A DNA stretch of 64,000 nt from Saccharibacter sp. 17.LH.SD (GTDB lineage Bacteria > Pseudomonadota > Alphaproteobacteria > Acetobacterales > Acetobacteraceae). Shown piece after piece: positions 36,397 through 45,333 of the stretch. The stretch lies in contig NZ_WVHO01000009.1 of assembly GCF_009834805.1 (NCBI RefSeq), forward strand, positions 374,501 to 438,500, read 5' to 3'. The position numbers were made by a program, and so were the translations under genes. Positions within the stretch are counted from its first letter, which is position 1. Each line of letters opens with the position of its first letter. The notes beneath the pieces were generated by a model that did not search any database, was not told where the DNA came from, and saw only the letters and a list, made by a program, of their open reading frames with translations.

Positions 36397-37362
36397 ATGC
36401 GCCAGTTTCTAGATTTTGAAAAATCAGTTGCCGAGCTTGAAACCAAGATTGACGAACTTCGTCAGGTGAGTTTTCGGGAAGATGATACGGTTCATCATGG
36501 AGTAGATATCGATGATGATGTCGTGCGACTTTCTGAAAAAGCCGATAAGCAGCTGCGTGTCCTATACAGTAAATTAACCCCGCTACAGAAAGTACAAGTG
36601 GCGCGGCATGAGCAGCGGCCCCATGCGCTTGATTACATTCAGGCGATCACAACGGAGTTTACACCGTTGGCGGGAGACCGCGTGTTTGGTGATGACCAGG
36701 CTTTGATTGGTGGTCTTGCACGCTTCCGGGGGCAGCCTGTTGTTGTATTAGGCAACGAACGCGGTGCCGATACGGAAAGCCGAATCAAGCATAATTTTGG
36801 TATGGCACGCCCAGAGGGTTATCGTAAGGCACAACGTCTTATGAAGCTGGCTGAGCGCTTTGGTCTGCCCATTTTAAGTTTTGTTGATACGGCAGGGGCA
36901 TGGCCTGGGATTGATGCTGAAGCACGTGGTCAGGCTGAGGCTATCGCACGTTCTATTGACGTGTGCTTAAGCGTGAATGTACCCGTTATTGCGACAATCA
37001 TCGGAGAAGGTGGTTCGGGCGGGGCGATCGCGCTGGCTGCAGCTGACCGTGTATTGATGCTTGAGCATTCTATCTATTCAGTGATTTCGCCAGAAGCGGC
37101 AGCATCGATTCTTTGGCGTGATCCGAAATTAGCGCCGACCGCGGCTGAAGCTCTGAAGCTCACAGCGCAAGATCTCAAGCGGTTGGGATTAATTGACCAA
37201 ATTATTGCAGAGCCTGTTGGCGGAGCACAACGCTTGCCAGCACAAGCCATTGCGAGTGTTGCAGAGGTTGTCGCGGCTGAATTGTCTGTTTTACTGAAGC
37301 TTTCAGGCGAAGCCTTAAAAGCAAAACGGAGGGAGCGCTTCCTTGCCATGACGCGTTCCTAG
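36397..37362 (+). CDS. accA: Acetyl-CoA carboxylase, carboxyltransferase subunit alpha
   Basis: With AccD this subunit transfers the carboxyl group from biotin to acetyl-CoA for fatty acid synthesis. The chain starts [20 protein letters not shown] with the usual N-terminal coiled coil. The crotonase-fold core contains [26 protein letters not shown] and [16 protein letters not shown], all signature segments. I start at ATG 36397 (321 residues), which matches the family N terminus; ATG 36379 would add six residues. It follows xerD after 124 bases. The stop codon lies in the loop of a perfect 11-bp hairpin, which is probably the terminator. Confidence 0.95.
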   Translation: MRQFLDFEKSVAELETKIDELRQVSFREDDTVHHGVDIDDDVVRLSEKADKQLRVLYSKLTPLQKVQVARHEQRPHALDYIQAITTEFTPLAGDRVFGDDQALIGGLARFRGQPVVVLGNERGADTESRIKHNFGMARPEGYRKAQRLMKLAERFGLPILSFVDTAGAWPGIDAEARGQAEAIARSIDVCLSVNVPVIATIIGEGGSGGAIALAAADRVLMLEHSIYSVISPEAAASILWRDPKLAPTAAEALKLTAQDLKRLGLIDQIIAEPVGGAQRLPAQAIASVAEVVAAELSVLLKLSGEALKAKRRERFLAMTRS

Positions 37363-37375
37363 AGGGAACGCGTCA
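37349..37375 (+). terminator. Hairpin containing the accA stop codon
   Basis: TGACGCGTTCC (37349-37359) and GGAACGCGTCA (37365-37375) form a perfect 11-bp stem, and the accA TAG (37360-37362) sits in the five-base loop. It lies between convergent accA and the CinA-like gene. There is no immediate T run. Confidence 0.55.
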
Positions 37376-37386
37376 GCTTCTAAGCT

Positions 37387-38154
37387 TCACGTTTTTTCTG
37401 ATAGAGCGGGTTCTCCTTCAATTGGGAGAAGGTCGGTGCCGGCGATAAGTTTTTGTAACGCATTGCCGGCATTTTCTACTTGTGTGGCGTCATACCCTTT
37501 TGCAACGAGGGCGACGCCGTGCCTTCCCTGGCGTTCAAAAGGGTATGACCCGAGGTCGATAGTAGGGAATTCGCTTTGTAGAAGTGTAAGACCTTGAGCA
37601 ATCTCGCCTTCATACAGATTCTCCGCATACCATGTGCGCGATATAAGGGGAGAGCCTGAGCTTAGCTGAGGGACAAGCCATTGAACCATTGCAGCGAAAA
37701 TACGTGGAACCCCAGCCATAACGTGTACATTGCCAAGAGAAAAGCCAGGAGCCGTTGAAACGCTATTCTCGATTGGAGAGGCTCCTTCTGGTAGCCAAGC
37801 CATCCGTTGTCGCGTTTCATTAAAAGCATCTGGTTTAAAAAGAGCTTTCAATTTTTGAAAACTCTCTTCATGACATACGAGGCCGACACCAAAGGCTTCG
37901 GCAATGCAGGAGGTTGTAATGTCATCGTGCGTTGGTCCGATTCCACCGCTGGTAAAGACAAAATCAAACCGTGCGCGACATTCGCTAACCGTTGTGATGA
38001 TAATTTCTCGTTGGTCAGGAATTATTCTTACTTCAGCGAGACGAATTCCTTGGTTATTCAGGGCGTGAGCGAGAACTTGCGTATTAGTTTCTTGGGTGCG
38101 GCCTGAAAGAATTTCGTTGCCAATGACAACGAAACACGCTGCTTTGGGGGACAT
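37387..38154 (-). CDS. CinA-like molybdopterin-binding-fold protein, stand-alone domain
   Basis: This 255-residue protein corresponds to the N-terminal domain of competence/damage-inducible protein A (the MoaB/Mog fold): ACFVVIGNEILSGRTQETN at the start and FTSGGIGPTHDDITTSCIAEAFG in the middle. It lacks the C-terminal PncC nicotinamide-nucleotide amidase domain that forms the second half of full-length CinA. The family has ADP-ribose pyrophosphatase activity in some members, but which activity applies here is unknown. It is convergent with accA and divergent from the SMP-30 gene. The short spacer (95 bases) should hold both promoters. Confidence 0.83.
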   Translation of the reverse strand: MSPKAACFVVIGNEILSGRTQETNTQVLAHALNNQGIRLAEVRIIPDQREIIITTVSECRARFDFVFTSGGIGPTHDDITTSCIAEAFGVGLVCHEESFQKLKALFKPDAFNETRQRMAWLPEGASPIENSVSTAPGFSLGNVHVMAGVPRIFAAMVQWLVPQLSSGSPLISRTWYAENLYEGEIAQGLTLLQSEFPTIDLGSYPFERQGRHGVALVAKGYDATQVENAGNALQKLIAGTDLLPIEGEPALSEKT

Positions 38155-38249
38155 AAGAGAGCTCCGACATCTCCTGAAAATGGAATGAGCAGTGTAAGCT
38201 CTTCGACAGATGCACGGAAGTGCTCATTGATTATAGGGTGGACGATATC

Positions 38250-39134
38250 ATGTTTGACTACCACAAACCGACATGCCTTTCAGATTTTCGTGCCTTATTA
38301 GGGGAAGGTCCAGTATGGATTGCTGGAGAGAACTCTTTTTATTTTGTCGATATTTTAAATAGATCTGTGCATCGTTATACGCTTGGGACGGGGGAGCTTA
38401 AGAGTTGGGAAATGCCCAATCGTGCTGGCTTTCTCCTCCCTGTTGCAGATGGAACGTTTCTTGCTGGGCTGGCTGATGGGCTCCATAGGTTTGACCCAAA
38501 AACGGGATATTGTGCCCATGCATGCACGGTAGAGCCGGAAGATGAAGGCAATCGTTTGAATGATGGATGCGTCGATCGACAGGGACGTATTTGGTTTGGT
38601 ACCATGGATGATGGAGAGACGCGCGATAGTGGTTCTCTGTATCGTGTAGAGCAACATGGCGGGGAGTTAGAGGTTTCTCATTGGGATAGTGGATATACGG
38701 TCTCCAATGGTCCAGCTTTATCGCCGTGTGGAAAATTGCTTTATGCATGTGACAGCCCACATCAGCGAGTTTATGTGTTTGATGTCGATGACAAAGGAAG
38801 TTTGACAAATAAACGTGTCTTCGTAACCTTTACGAAAGGTTATCCAGATGGTGTCACTGTTGATAGTCAGGGGAACATTTGGTGTGGGACATGGGGTGGC
38901 GCGCAAGTAACGCGTTTCCGTCCTGATGGAACGGAAATGGAACCTATTCCATTGCCGGTTTCAAATGTTACGAAAGTCGCTTTTGGTGGTGAAGATTTGC
39001 GTACGGTTTTTGTAACAACGGCGCGAAAGGGACTTTCGGAGGACGAATTAACGAAAGAACCTCAAGCAGGAGGGGTTTTTGCTTTTAGGACGGATATTCC
39101 CGGCCAGGAGCAGCACAGCTTTCGTTTGAAGTAA
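38250..39134 (+). CDS. SMP-30/gluconolactonase/LRE family lactonase
   Basis: This 294-residue six-bladed beta-propeller hydrolyses sugar lactones using one divalent metal. The metal-site residues of the family are visible: Glu in LLGEGPVW, Asn in NRLNDGCVD, Asn in YTVSNGPALS and Asp in YPDGVTVD. There is no signal peptide, so it is cytoplasmic. It could process lactones from the oxidative sugar metabolism typical of acetic acid bacteria (gluconate, galactonate, arabonate and so on), but the specific sugar cannot be read. I start at ATG 38250 (AGGGTGGA eight bases upstream) rather than the upstream GTG 38220. A palindromic hairpin follows the stop. Confidence 0.86.
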   Translation: MFDYHKPTCLSDFRALLGEGPVWIAGENSFYFVDILNRSVHRYTLGTGELKSWEMPNRAGFLLPVADGTFLAGLADGLHRFDPKTGYCAHACTVEPEDEGNRLNDGCVDRQGRIWFGTMDDGETRDSGSLYRVEQHGGELEVSHWDSGYTVSNGPALSPCGKLLYACDSPHQRVYVFDVDDKGSLTNKRVFVTFTKGYPDGVTVDSQGNIWCGTWGGAQVTRFRPDGTEMEPIPLPVSNVTKVAFGGEDLRTVFVTTARKGLSEDELTKEPQAGGVFAFRTDIPGQEQHSFRLK

Positions 39135-39140
39135 TGGAAC

Positions 39141-39169
39141 GAATGAGAAGAAGAATCTTCTTCTCATTC
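39141..39169 (+). terminator. Hairpin between convergent lactonase and Nudix genes
   Basis: GAATGAGAAGAAG (39141-39153) and CTTCTTCTCATTC (39157-39169) are perfectly complementary over 13 bp with a three-base loop. The T run typical of intrinsic terminators is absent on both strands, but the placement between convergent genes fits a shared terminator. Confidence 0.6.
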
Positions 39170-39180
39170 TGAAAGAATGA

Positions 39181-39606
39181 TTAACCCTTAAGATATTGCT
39201 GTAATTTGGGGATAAGAGGAAGGTCAGGCTTGGGCATCGAATAGCTGTGCAATGTGTCAAGCGGTGCCCAGCGTAGTGTCTGCTTTTCACGTCCAACGGG
39301 TTCTCCTTCCCAGTGGCGAATAATATAAATTGGCATGAGTAAGTGGAATGTTGAGCAGTCTTCGCTAACAAAAGTAAATGGCTCTAGATTATTTGGCGAT
39401 ACTGTAATGCCAATTTCCTCATTGAGCTCGCGTATGAGTGCGGCTTCTGGTGATTCTGTTGGCTCAACTTTCCCGCCGGGGAACTCCCAATAGCCTGCAA
39501 GAGGTTTCCCTTCAGGGCGTTGTGCCAGGAGGACGGCTCCATTTTCTTTAGAGACGAGAACGCCAGCCGAAACGAGGAGTGTGCGGGAGCGGAATGGAGT
39601 AGGCAT
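39181..39606 (-). CDS. mutT: Nudix hydrolase, MutT-like
   Basis: This is a small Nudix pyrophosphatase of 141 residues. The Nudix box has the pattern G-x5-E-x7-R-E-x-x-E-E-x-G: it begins GGKVEPTE and continues to RELNEEIG. The N-terminal VSAGVLVS and the flanking GYWEFPGGK fit MutT, which removes 8-oxo-dGTP and prevents AT to CG changes. The start at ATG 39606 follows TCGGAATC; the upstream in-frame start is only a GTG far from any Shine-Dalgarno match. The substrate is inferred from the close match to MutT around the box. Confidence 0.83.
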   Translation of the reverse strand: MPTPFRSRTLLVSAGVLVSKENGAVLLAQRPEGKPLAGYWEFPGGKVEPTESPEAALIRELNEEIGITVSPNNLEPFTFVSEDCSTFHLLMPIYIIRHWEGEPVGREKQTLRWAPLDTLHSYSMPKPDLPLIPKLQQYLKG

Positions 39607-39833
39607 ACGAGATTCCGAGAATGAAATGTGTGTTCTTGGGGATAACACATAAAGGAATGCGCTCTTTATGCCACAGATAAGAATGGAAAATGAAGAACTA
39701 AGGGTTTTCCCTTGGCCAAAGGCCGATTAACTCGGTAGGACTGGCGTGCACAGTTGTAGCGCAAGACAGTAGACAGTCTCAAACGTCATAATCTGTCGCG
39801 CCATGCGAGATTTAAATATTTAAGACTAGGGGG

Positions 39834-42266
39834 GTGCTTGACGCGTTGCGCCGACATTTTCTTCTTTCCTCCGTTGCGCTGTTTGCATGGACGGGGTGTG
39901 CTTATGCCCAGACATCTTCTTGGGTGAAGGCCCATCATACATCGCGTGTGAAGCAATCTGCTTCTTCATTGTCTGAAAAGACGAAAGAGAAGAGGGATGC
40001 TTCTCTGGGGCGTTCATCTACGCATCGGCATAGGACGTCGCTTTCGTCTCACCAATCTGAGACATTGTCTGTTCATGTTGCACGTCATGTCAGCCGAGGG
40101 CCAGAGCTGAGTGTGCCGAAGTCTGTTATGCAGCAATATGTGCCCGGGACCAGTCCTTATCGTGCTTTGGACCGCATGCCAGGTGTAAGCTTTGCCTCAA
40201 CGGATCCAATGGGGATCGATAGTTTTGGTGCAAGCTTGTATATGCGCGGGTTCTTTATGAATCAGTTAGGCGTAACGGTTGATGGGGTACCGCTCAACGA
40301 TCAAACGTATCAGTCGGTTGATGGTTTTAGTGTAGCGTCTGCTATTATTCCTGATGATATTGATGGAATTACTGTATCGCAGGGCGGGGGTGGCGTTGAT
40401 GTCCCTTCAACGAATACGTTGGGAGGAACAATTCGCTTCCAGTCAGCTGATCCAGAAAATAAAATGGGCGCTAAAGTCAGCCAGGGTTTTGGTAGCTATA
40501 ATTCCTATCGTACATATGTGCGTTTTGATTCAGGAAAGCTTAATCAAAGTGGCACAAAGTTTTATACCTCTTATGCTCGAACAGATGCTGGGATGTGGGA
40601 AGGTGGCGGCAGCCAATTCCTCCAACAAGTAGACGCAAAGCTCGTTCAACCTCTTGGTGAGCGCAGCAAGATCTCAGCATTTTTTAATTGGTCAGATTTA
40701 CAACAATGGAATTATCCTGATCTTTCTGTCGGGATAATCAAGAATCTTGGTTGGCGTGTACCTCATCTCTATCCAGATTATGAGAAAGCGTATCATATCG
40801 CTCAGCAATGCCAGACTAATCCTAATCCAGTGGTGCCAGGATATAGTGGGGTTCCAGGGATTTCGAGTTGTCAGACGGCTCTGTATGATGGCGGGCAACG
40901 GGAAATCAATTATATGGGAGGGCTTAATCTCGATTTTGCCCTTACCGACCGTTTGACGTGGCATACAACAATTTATGGCCACAGCCAGACAGGGTATTAC
41001 AGCTATACGGATTATGATGACCCGACCTCGAGTGAAGTCCCGCTCTCGGAAGAGGTTTGGCAGAACCGTCAGGAGCGTTACGGTATAGATACAAGTCTGC
41101 GTTACCATATTGGTCGCCATCACATCGAGGGTGGAATTTGGTATGAAAATGATAATCAACAGGCGGGAGTGTATAATTACCGTGAGCCTGCCTTAGGGCA
41201 GGGGGCTCCATTGAAAGCAATTGGTCCATATACGGTTTATGGACAGCCTTTCATGCAGGGTTATAATTTTGAATGGCGTACAAATGTTCTGCAAGCGCAC
41301 ATTCAAGATACTGTCACATTAGCACGCGGTCTGACATTGAATGCAGGTTTCCGTACGATGACGGCCCAAACGTCTGGTGGAGCGAATGCGAATGATGCGG
41401 CATGGACGGGGGCGAGTGAGTTGCCTAATGGGCGCCTAAGGGCAACACGTGCTTTCCTCCCGCATTTTGATCTTGATTGGCGTATTAACCGTCAACACGA
41501 ATTCTATATTGATGTCGCCGAAAATATGCGTGCCTATGAAGTTTCGGCTTATGGTGTCGCGAATTCGCTTTATTCTGTACAGGATCAAGCGACATTTCTA
41601 CGCCAGAAGCATGAAACCAAACCATCGCGTGCATGGACCTATATGGGAGGGTATCGTTACACGTCCCCATGGGTCCAGCTCAATGCAACGGTGTATCATT
41701 CTACCATCTTGCATCAGTTGTCATCGGCAACAGTCGGGACATTAACCAATCCTATTTCACAGGTTATTGATTTTGGGCGTATTTCTCTTACAGGGGCAAA
41801 TGGCCTTATTACGATAACGCCTCTTCCTGGACTAAGTATTACGAATAGCGTGAGCTATAATAAGGGAACTTATAGCCGTAACGTAAATACTGAAGGGGGC
41901 TACTACGCTTTGAGAGGTAAGAAGATCGTCAATTATCCGTCATGGATGTATAAAACGGCGATTGCTTATACATGGCGTGGGGCGACAGTCCATTTTGACG
42001 CAAACTACTATGGTAAGCGTTATTTCAGCTATATGAATGATACGTCTGTAGGGAGCTATTGGGTCGCTAATACAGGGATAACCTATCGGTTTAAAAGGCT
42101 CGCCGGTATGCATGATGTGACATGCAGCTTTAACGTCTATAACTTGTTTAACAACAAGTATATTTCGACTATGGGTGAGAATGATAACCCCGCGAGTGGT
42201 GATTACCAATCAATGGAACGCGGGGCTGTGCGTGAGTTCTTCGGAACGATTAGTACATCTTTTTAA
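39834..42266 (+). CDS. TonB-dependent outer-membrane receptor
   Basis: This 810-residue receptor takes up large or scarce solutes such as iron chelates. A signal peptide (about 1-26) is followed by a basic, Ser/His-rich linker. A likely TonB box (ETLSVHV, 76-82) comes next, then the plug domain (GIDSFGASLYMRGFFMNQLGV, VDGVPLNDQ and a TLGGTIRF segment) and a 22-stranded barrel ending in SF. The ligand is unknown. The gene starts with GTG 39834, with AGGGGG immediately upstream; a TTG 12 bases later is an alternative. A 227-base gap upstream, shared with the divergent Nudix gene, shows no known riboswitch. The TAA stop shares bases with the convergent DUF815 gene stop. Confidence 0.9.
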   Translation: MLDALRRHFLLSSVALFAWTGCAYAQTSSWVKAHHTSRVKQSASSLSEKTKEKRDASLGRSSTHRHRTSLSSHQSETLSVHVARHVSRGPELSVPKSVMQQYVPGTSPYRALDRMPGVSFASTDPMGIDSFGASLYMRGFFMNQLGVTVDGVPLNDQTYQSVDGFSVASAIIPDDIDGITVSQGGGGVDVPSTNTLGGTIRFQSADPENKMGAKVSQGFGSYNSYRTYVRFDSGKLNQSGTKFYTSYARTDAGMWEGGGSQFLQQVDAKLVQPLGERSKISAFFNWSDLQQWNYPDLSVGIIKNLGWRVPHLYPDYEKAYHIAQQCQTNPNPVVPGYSGVPGISSCQTALYDGGQREINYMGGLNLDFALTDRLTWHTTIYGHSQTGYYSYTDYDDPTSSEVPLSEEVWQNRQERYGIDTSLRYHIGRHHIEGGIWYENDNQQAGVYNYREPALGQGAPLKAIGPYTVYGQPFMQGYNFEWRTNVLQAHIQDTVTLARGLTLNAGFRTMTAQTSGGANANDAAWTGASELPNGRLRATRAFLPHFDLDWRINRQHEFYIDVAENMRAYEVSAYGVANSLYSVQDQATFLRQKHETKPSRAWTYMGGYRYTSPWVQLNATVYHSTILHQLSSATVGTLTNPISQVIDFGRISLTGANGLITITPLPGLSITNSVSYNKGTYSRNVNTEGGYYALRGKKIVNYPSWMYKTAIAYTWRGATVHFDANYYGKRYFSYMNDTSVGSYWVANTGITYRFKRLAGMHDVTCSFNVYNLFNNKYISTMGENDNPASGDYQSMERGAVREFFGTISTSF

Positions 42267-43132
42267 GTCGCATTAAGTTCGGCCTTAAGAGTGGTGATGA
42301 ATTGCATCGCCACTCGGCCTGAGCGGCTACCGCGCGTTATAGCCCATTGCAGAGCGCGTCGACGGAGTTCCTCGTGCGCGATAGGGAGCTGATAAGCGTC
42401 GGCATACCCTTGAATAATGGTGAGATAATCATCTTGAGAGGCGCCATAAAGGCCAATCCAGAGACCAAAACGATCAGAGAGCGATACTTTTTCCTCAATG
42501 GCTTCCCCTGGATTGATGGCGTCGCCTGCCTCATTTTCTATGATATGACGGGGCATTAGGTGACGGCGATTAGAGGTTGCATATACCACGACATTGTCAG
42601 GACGGCCGGCAATTCCGCCATCTAAAACAGATTTGAGTGATTTATAGTCGCTATCTTGGGTTTCAAAAGAGAGATCGTCACAAAATAAGACAGCACGGCG
42701 TTTTGTTTGTCGTAAAAGGGAGAGCAGGTGCGGCAGACTGCGGAGGTCATCGCGGGGAACTTCGATAAGAGCAAGAGGCGTTTTATGGTGGGCGCGTTGC
42801 TCTTTATTTACTTCCAGAATGGCAGCTTTAACGAGGGATGATTTTCCCATCCCACGAGCTCCCCACAACATAACGTTATTGGCTGCATGCCCTTGGGCAA
42901 AATAGCGTGTATTCGCCATTACCTTTTGAGCTTGATGTTGAATGCCTTTGAGAAGAGAGAGCGGAACAGCCTGTATCGTGCGAATGGGTAGAAGGTTTTT
43001 TTGTGTACCTTGCCACAAAAAAGCATCGATTGAATCATCATCCAGAAGGGTCGCATCAATGGCAGGAGGGGCGATGCGTTCAAGACTGTCGGCGATACGG
43101 TTTAAAACGGGGAGAATATTTGAGATAGACAT
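42263..43132 (-). CDS. DUF815-family ATP-binding protein
   Basis: This 289-residue AAA-like ATPase belongs to the DUF815 group, which is common in proteobacteria and has no firm function. Walker A is GARGMGKSS. A Walker B-like strand reads RAVLFCDDLSFE, and SNRRHLMPRHII and DRFGLWIGLY further on are the family hallmarks, followed by a C-terminal helical part. The start at ATG 43132 has a strong AAGGAAG five bases upstream, and the longer open frame to 43192 is not needed. It is divergent from yajC. A role as a helper ATPase or helicase loader is speculation. Confidence 0.85.
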   Translation of the reverse strand: MSISNILPVLNRIADSLERIAPPAIDATLLDDDSIDAFLWQGTQKNLLPIRTIQAVPLSLLKGIQHQAQKVMANTRYFAQGHAANNVMLWGARGMGKSSLVKAAILEVNKEQRAHHKTPLALIEVPRDDLRSLPHLLSLLRQTKRRAVLFCDDLSFETQDSDYKSLKSVLDGGIAGRPDNVVVYATSNRRHLMPRHIIENEAGDAINPGEAIEEKVSLSDRFGLWIGLYGASQDDYLTIIQGYADAYQLPIAHEELRRRALQWAITRGSRSGRVAMQFITTLKAELNAT

Positions 43133-43218
43133 GCTCTTCCTTGAGGAGAGTGCTTGACGGGAAAAACCTGCACGATATGGTCGGCTCATCACTATCCAAG
43201 ATGGAACTAGAAGAGCCT

Positions 43219-43563
43219 ATGCACAATCTTTTTTTCTCAACTGCTTACGCTGCTGATGCCGGTGGCGGATTTAATGCTGCTACCCTTATGCAGTATGGAC
43301 CGATTGTCCTAATTTTTTTGGTATTCTATTTTTTGTTGATTCGTCCTCAGCAAAAACGCCAGAAGGAGCTTCGTGAACAACAAGGCGCTTTGCGTCGTGG
43401 TGATAAGATTATCACAGCTGGAGGTATCGTTGGAGTTGTTCAAGCTACACGTGAAGATAGCTCAGAAATTGATGTAGAGATCGCGTCAGGTGTCCGCGTA
43501 AAGGTCATTCGAAGCACCATTACGACCGTTCTTCCACGTGAAAAACCAGCTAATGATCAATAA
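43219..43563 (+). CDS. yajC: Preprotein translocase subunit YajC
   Basis: YajC is the small accessory subunit of the SecYEG-SecDF translocon, 114 residues. A short periplasmic N terminus (HNLFFSTAYAADAGG) leads into one transmembrane helix (IVLIFLVFYFLLI) followed by RPQQKRQKELRE and the YajC domain (GDKIITAGGIVGVV). I start at ATG 43219 because AGAAGAG precedes it and upstream ATGs would put extra charged residues in front of the helix. A strong bidirectional terminator directly follows, so secD and secF are not co-transcribed with it, although they usually follow yajC. Confidence 0.92.
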   Translation: MHNLFFSTAYAADAGGGFNAATLMQYGPIVLIFLVFYFLLIRPQQKRQKELREQQGALRRGDKIITAGGIVGVVQATREDSSEIDVEIASGVRVKVIRSTITTVLPREKPANDQ

Positions 43564-43581
43564 GCTTTAAGAATGCCCTAC

Positions 43582-43622
43582 AAAAAACCCCTTACCCTGT
43601 AAGAATGGGTAAGGGGTTTTTT
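43582..43622 (+). terminator. Strong bidirectional terminator between yajC and sodB
   Basis: AAAAAACCCCTTACCC (43582-43597) pairs perfectly with GGGTAAGGGGTTTTTT (43607-43622), a 16-bp stem with a nine-base loop. The T run is built into the stem on both strands, so it can end yajC (+) and sodB (-). Confidence 0.95.
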
Positions 43623-43642
43623 GTTTCTAAGGCGATTAGGTC

Positions 43643-44251
43643 TTAGGCGGATTTGAGGACAGACTCAGCAAATTCGTAATTCGCCAGGCGGTCCAGATAG
43701 TTGGTGATATAGTCAGGGCGACGGTTGCGGAAGTCTAGATAATAAGCATGTTCCCAAACATCCAAACCAAGGAGAGCACGGCCCTGATCTTGAGCTAATG
43801 GGTTGGAGCCATTGGCCGTTTTAGCAACTTTTAACTTGCCATCTGAGCTGAGTACGAGCCAGGCCCAACCCGAACCAAACTGTGTCGTGGCGGCCTGTTT
43901 GAAAGCGCCTTTGAAGGCATCAACAGAACCAAAATCTTCAACGATCTTCTTTTCAAGAGCGCCAGGAATACGCCCCCCTTTTGGAGAAAGGTTTTTCCAG
44001 AAAAGTGTATGATTCCAATGTTGGCCGGCATTGTTAAATACAGGTGCCAAAGAAGGATCGCTATGAGTGATTCCAATAATCTCTTCCAGCGTCTTCCCGG
44101 CGAGCTCTGGTTTGTTTTCTACAAAGCCATTGAGAGCTGTAACATAGGCCTGGTGATGTTTGCCGTGATGGAGCTCAAGCGTCTCCTGGCACATGCCGGC
44201 ATCAGCCAGAGCATTAACAGCGTAAGGAAGTGTTGGAAGTTCGAAAGCCAT
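43643..44251 (-). CDS. sodB: Superoxide dismutase, Fe type
   Basis: This enzyme dismutates superoxide in the cytoplasm. The 202-residue chain has the Fe/Mn-SOD ligands: His28 in ELHHGKHH, His81 in QHWNHTLFW, and Asp and His in DVWEHAYYLD. Gln77 in NNAGQHWNH sits where iron enzymes carry their conserved Gln, which favours Fe over Mn. FGSGWAWLV is a further SOD segment. A GAGGAATA lies before the ATG. It shares a bidirectional terminator with yajC. Confidence 0.95.
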   Translation of the reverse strand: MAFELPTLPYAVNALADAGMCQETLELHHGKHHQAYVTALNGFVENKPELAGKTLEEIIGITHSDPSLAPVFNNAGQHWNHTLFWKNLSPKGGRIPGALEKKIVEDFGSVDAFKGAFKQAATTQFGSGWAWLVLSSDGKLKVAKTANGSNPLAQDQGRALLGLDVWEHAYYLDFRNRRPDYITNYLDRLANYEFAESVLKSA

Positions 44252-44330
44252 TTTATATATTCCTCGTCAAAAGAGGGGGTGACATTAACTAGCTAGGCAG
44301 CCATCCTGGCTACGTCAAGCATACGTTTTT

Positions 44331-45212
44331 TTAAGATGTTGTATTTGCAACATCTTCTTCCATCTGATTGATCAAAGCAGCGTAGTCCTCATCACGGTGA
44401 TGGCGGTTTGAGCGTGCGAGGTTTTGAGCAGCGACTGCCATGGCTGGCATGGCGACGCCGGTACGACGTCCTGCATCAAGCAGAAGCCCCATATCTTTAT
44501 TCATAAGACGTGTCGGGAAAGTAGAGGGATAGCTTTTGTTGCGTGCCATTTGTAGCTTGCGTTTATGGTGAGGGCTTACAACGGCAACTTCTTGCAAGGC
44601 TGCAAGCAGTGTATCGCGATCAAGCCCTTCGGATAGACCGTATGCGACGCCTTCTGCAATGACGTTCAGGGTTGCTCCCATAACGCCGTTGACAACCAGT
44701 TTGAGGCGAGAAGCGGAACCGGAGGCACCTGTGTGAATGCTCAGACGCCCGATGATATCAAGAATTGGTTGAGCCCGTTTAAAGGTGGCCTCATCACCAC
44801 CGACCAACATAATGAGTTCACCACGTTCCGCTTCTGGGGTGCTGCCAGACATAGGAGCATCCATAATTTGGACGCCGCGTTCTTGAGCGAGGCGTGCAAG
44901 ATAATCGGCTTGAAGGGGAGAGACCGTGGAGGTATCGAGAATAAGCTGCCCTTTACGAAGCCCTGCGAGCAGGCCATTATCTCCTTCTAGGGTTTTATTT
45001 TCAGCGTGATCATCGGGTACACAGAGGATGATAATATCCACTTGCTCAGCAACCGCGCGCGGAGAAGGAAGCATTGGTACGTTTGAGGGTTTCCCCGCGG
45101 CTTTTCCTGATGGCGTAAAGGCGACCACATCGTAACCCGCTTTTTGGAGGTTCGTCCCCATATGAACAGCCATGGCGCCGTAGCCAATGAAGCCAATTTT
45201 TTTATCTGACAT
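44331..45212 (-). CDS. NAD(P)-dependent beta-hydroxyacid dehydrogenase family oxidoreductase
   Basis: This 293-residue protein is of the 3-hydroxyisobutyrate/tartronate-semialdehyde reductase family. The Rossmann motif is GFIGYGAMAVHMGTNL, the substrate-binding segment DAPMSGSTPEAERGEL, and the catalytic Lys lies in SRLKLVVNGVMG. The family pattern here is usually KxxNN, so the Asn-Gly is a mild variation. Which hydroxyacid is used cannot be read. AAGGAG eight bases before the ATG makes the start secure. It lies between sodB (same strand) and the divergent msrPQ genes. Confidence 0.83.
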   Translation of the reverse strand: MSDKKIGFIGYGAMAVHMGTNLQKAGYDVVAFTPSGKAAGKPSNVPMLPSPRAVAEQVDIIILCVPDDHAENKTLEGDNGLLAGLRKGQLILDTSTVSPLQADYLARLAQERGVQIMDAPMSGSTPEAERGELIMLVGGDEATFKRAQPILDIIGRLSIHTGASGSASRLKLVVNGVMGATLNVIAEGVAYGLSEGLDRDTLLAALQEVAVVSPHHKRKLQMARNKSYPSTFPTRLMNKDMGLLLDAGRRTGVAMPAMAVAAQNLARSNRHHRDEDYAALINQMEEDVANTTS

Positions 45213-45333
45213 AAATTTTTCTCCTTCGGGCCCCATATGGCGACGGGGCGGGTAGAATTTTCAAGGGGGGAATCAAGATTTTCTTGAGTTTTCCTAATGT
45301 TTTTAATGATGTCTTGGTAGAGAGTGTTGTGTG

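Noticed and set aside
39650-39833. Riboswitch upstream of the TonB-dependent receptor
   Set aside because: I looked for cobalamin, TPP and FMN signature boxes and found none. Only weak inverted repeats such as GACAG/CTGTC are present.
39880-39905. Possible lipobox (WTGCAYA) at the start of the TonB receptor
   Set aside because: The residue three before Cys is Trp, not Leu/Ile/Val, and TonB receptors are not usually lipoproteins. Signal peptidase I cleavage after AYA fits better.
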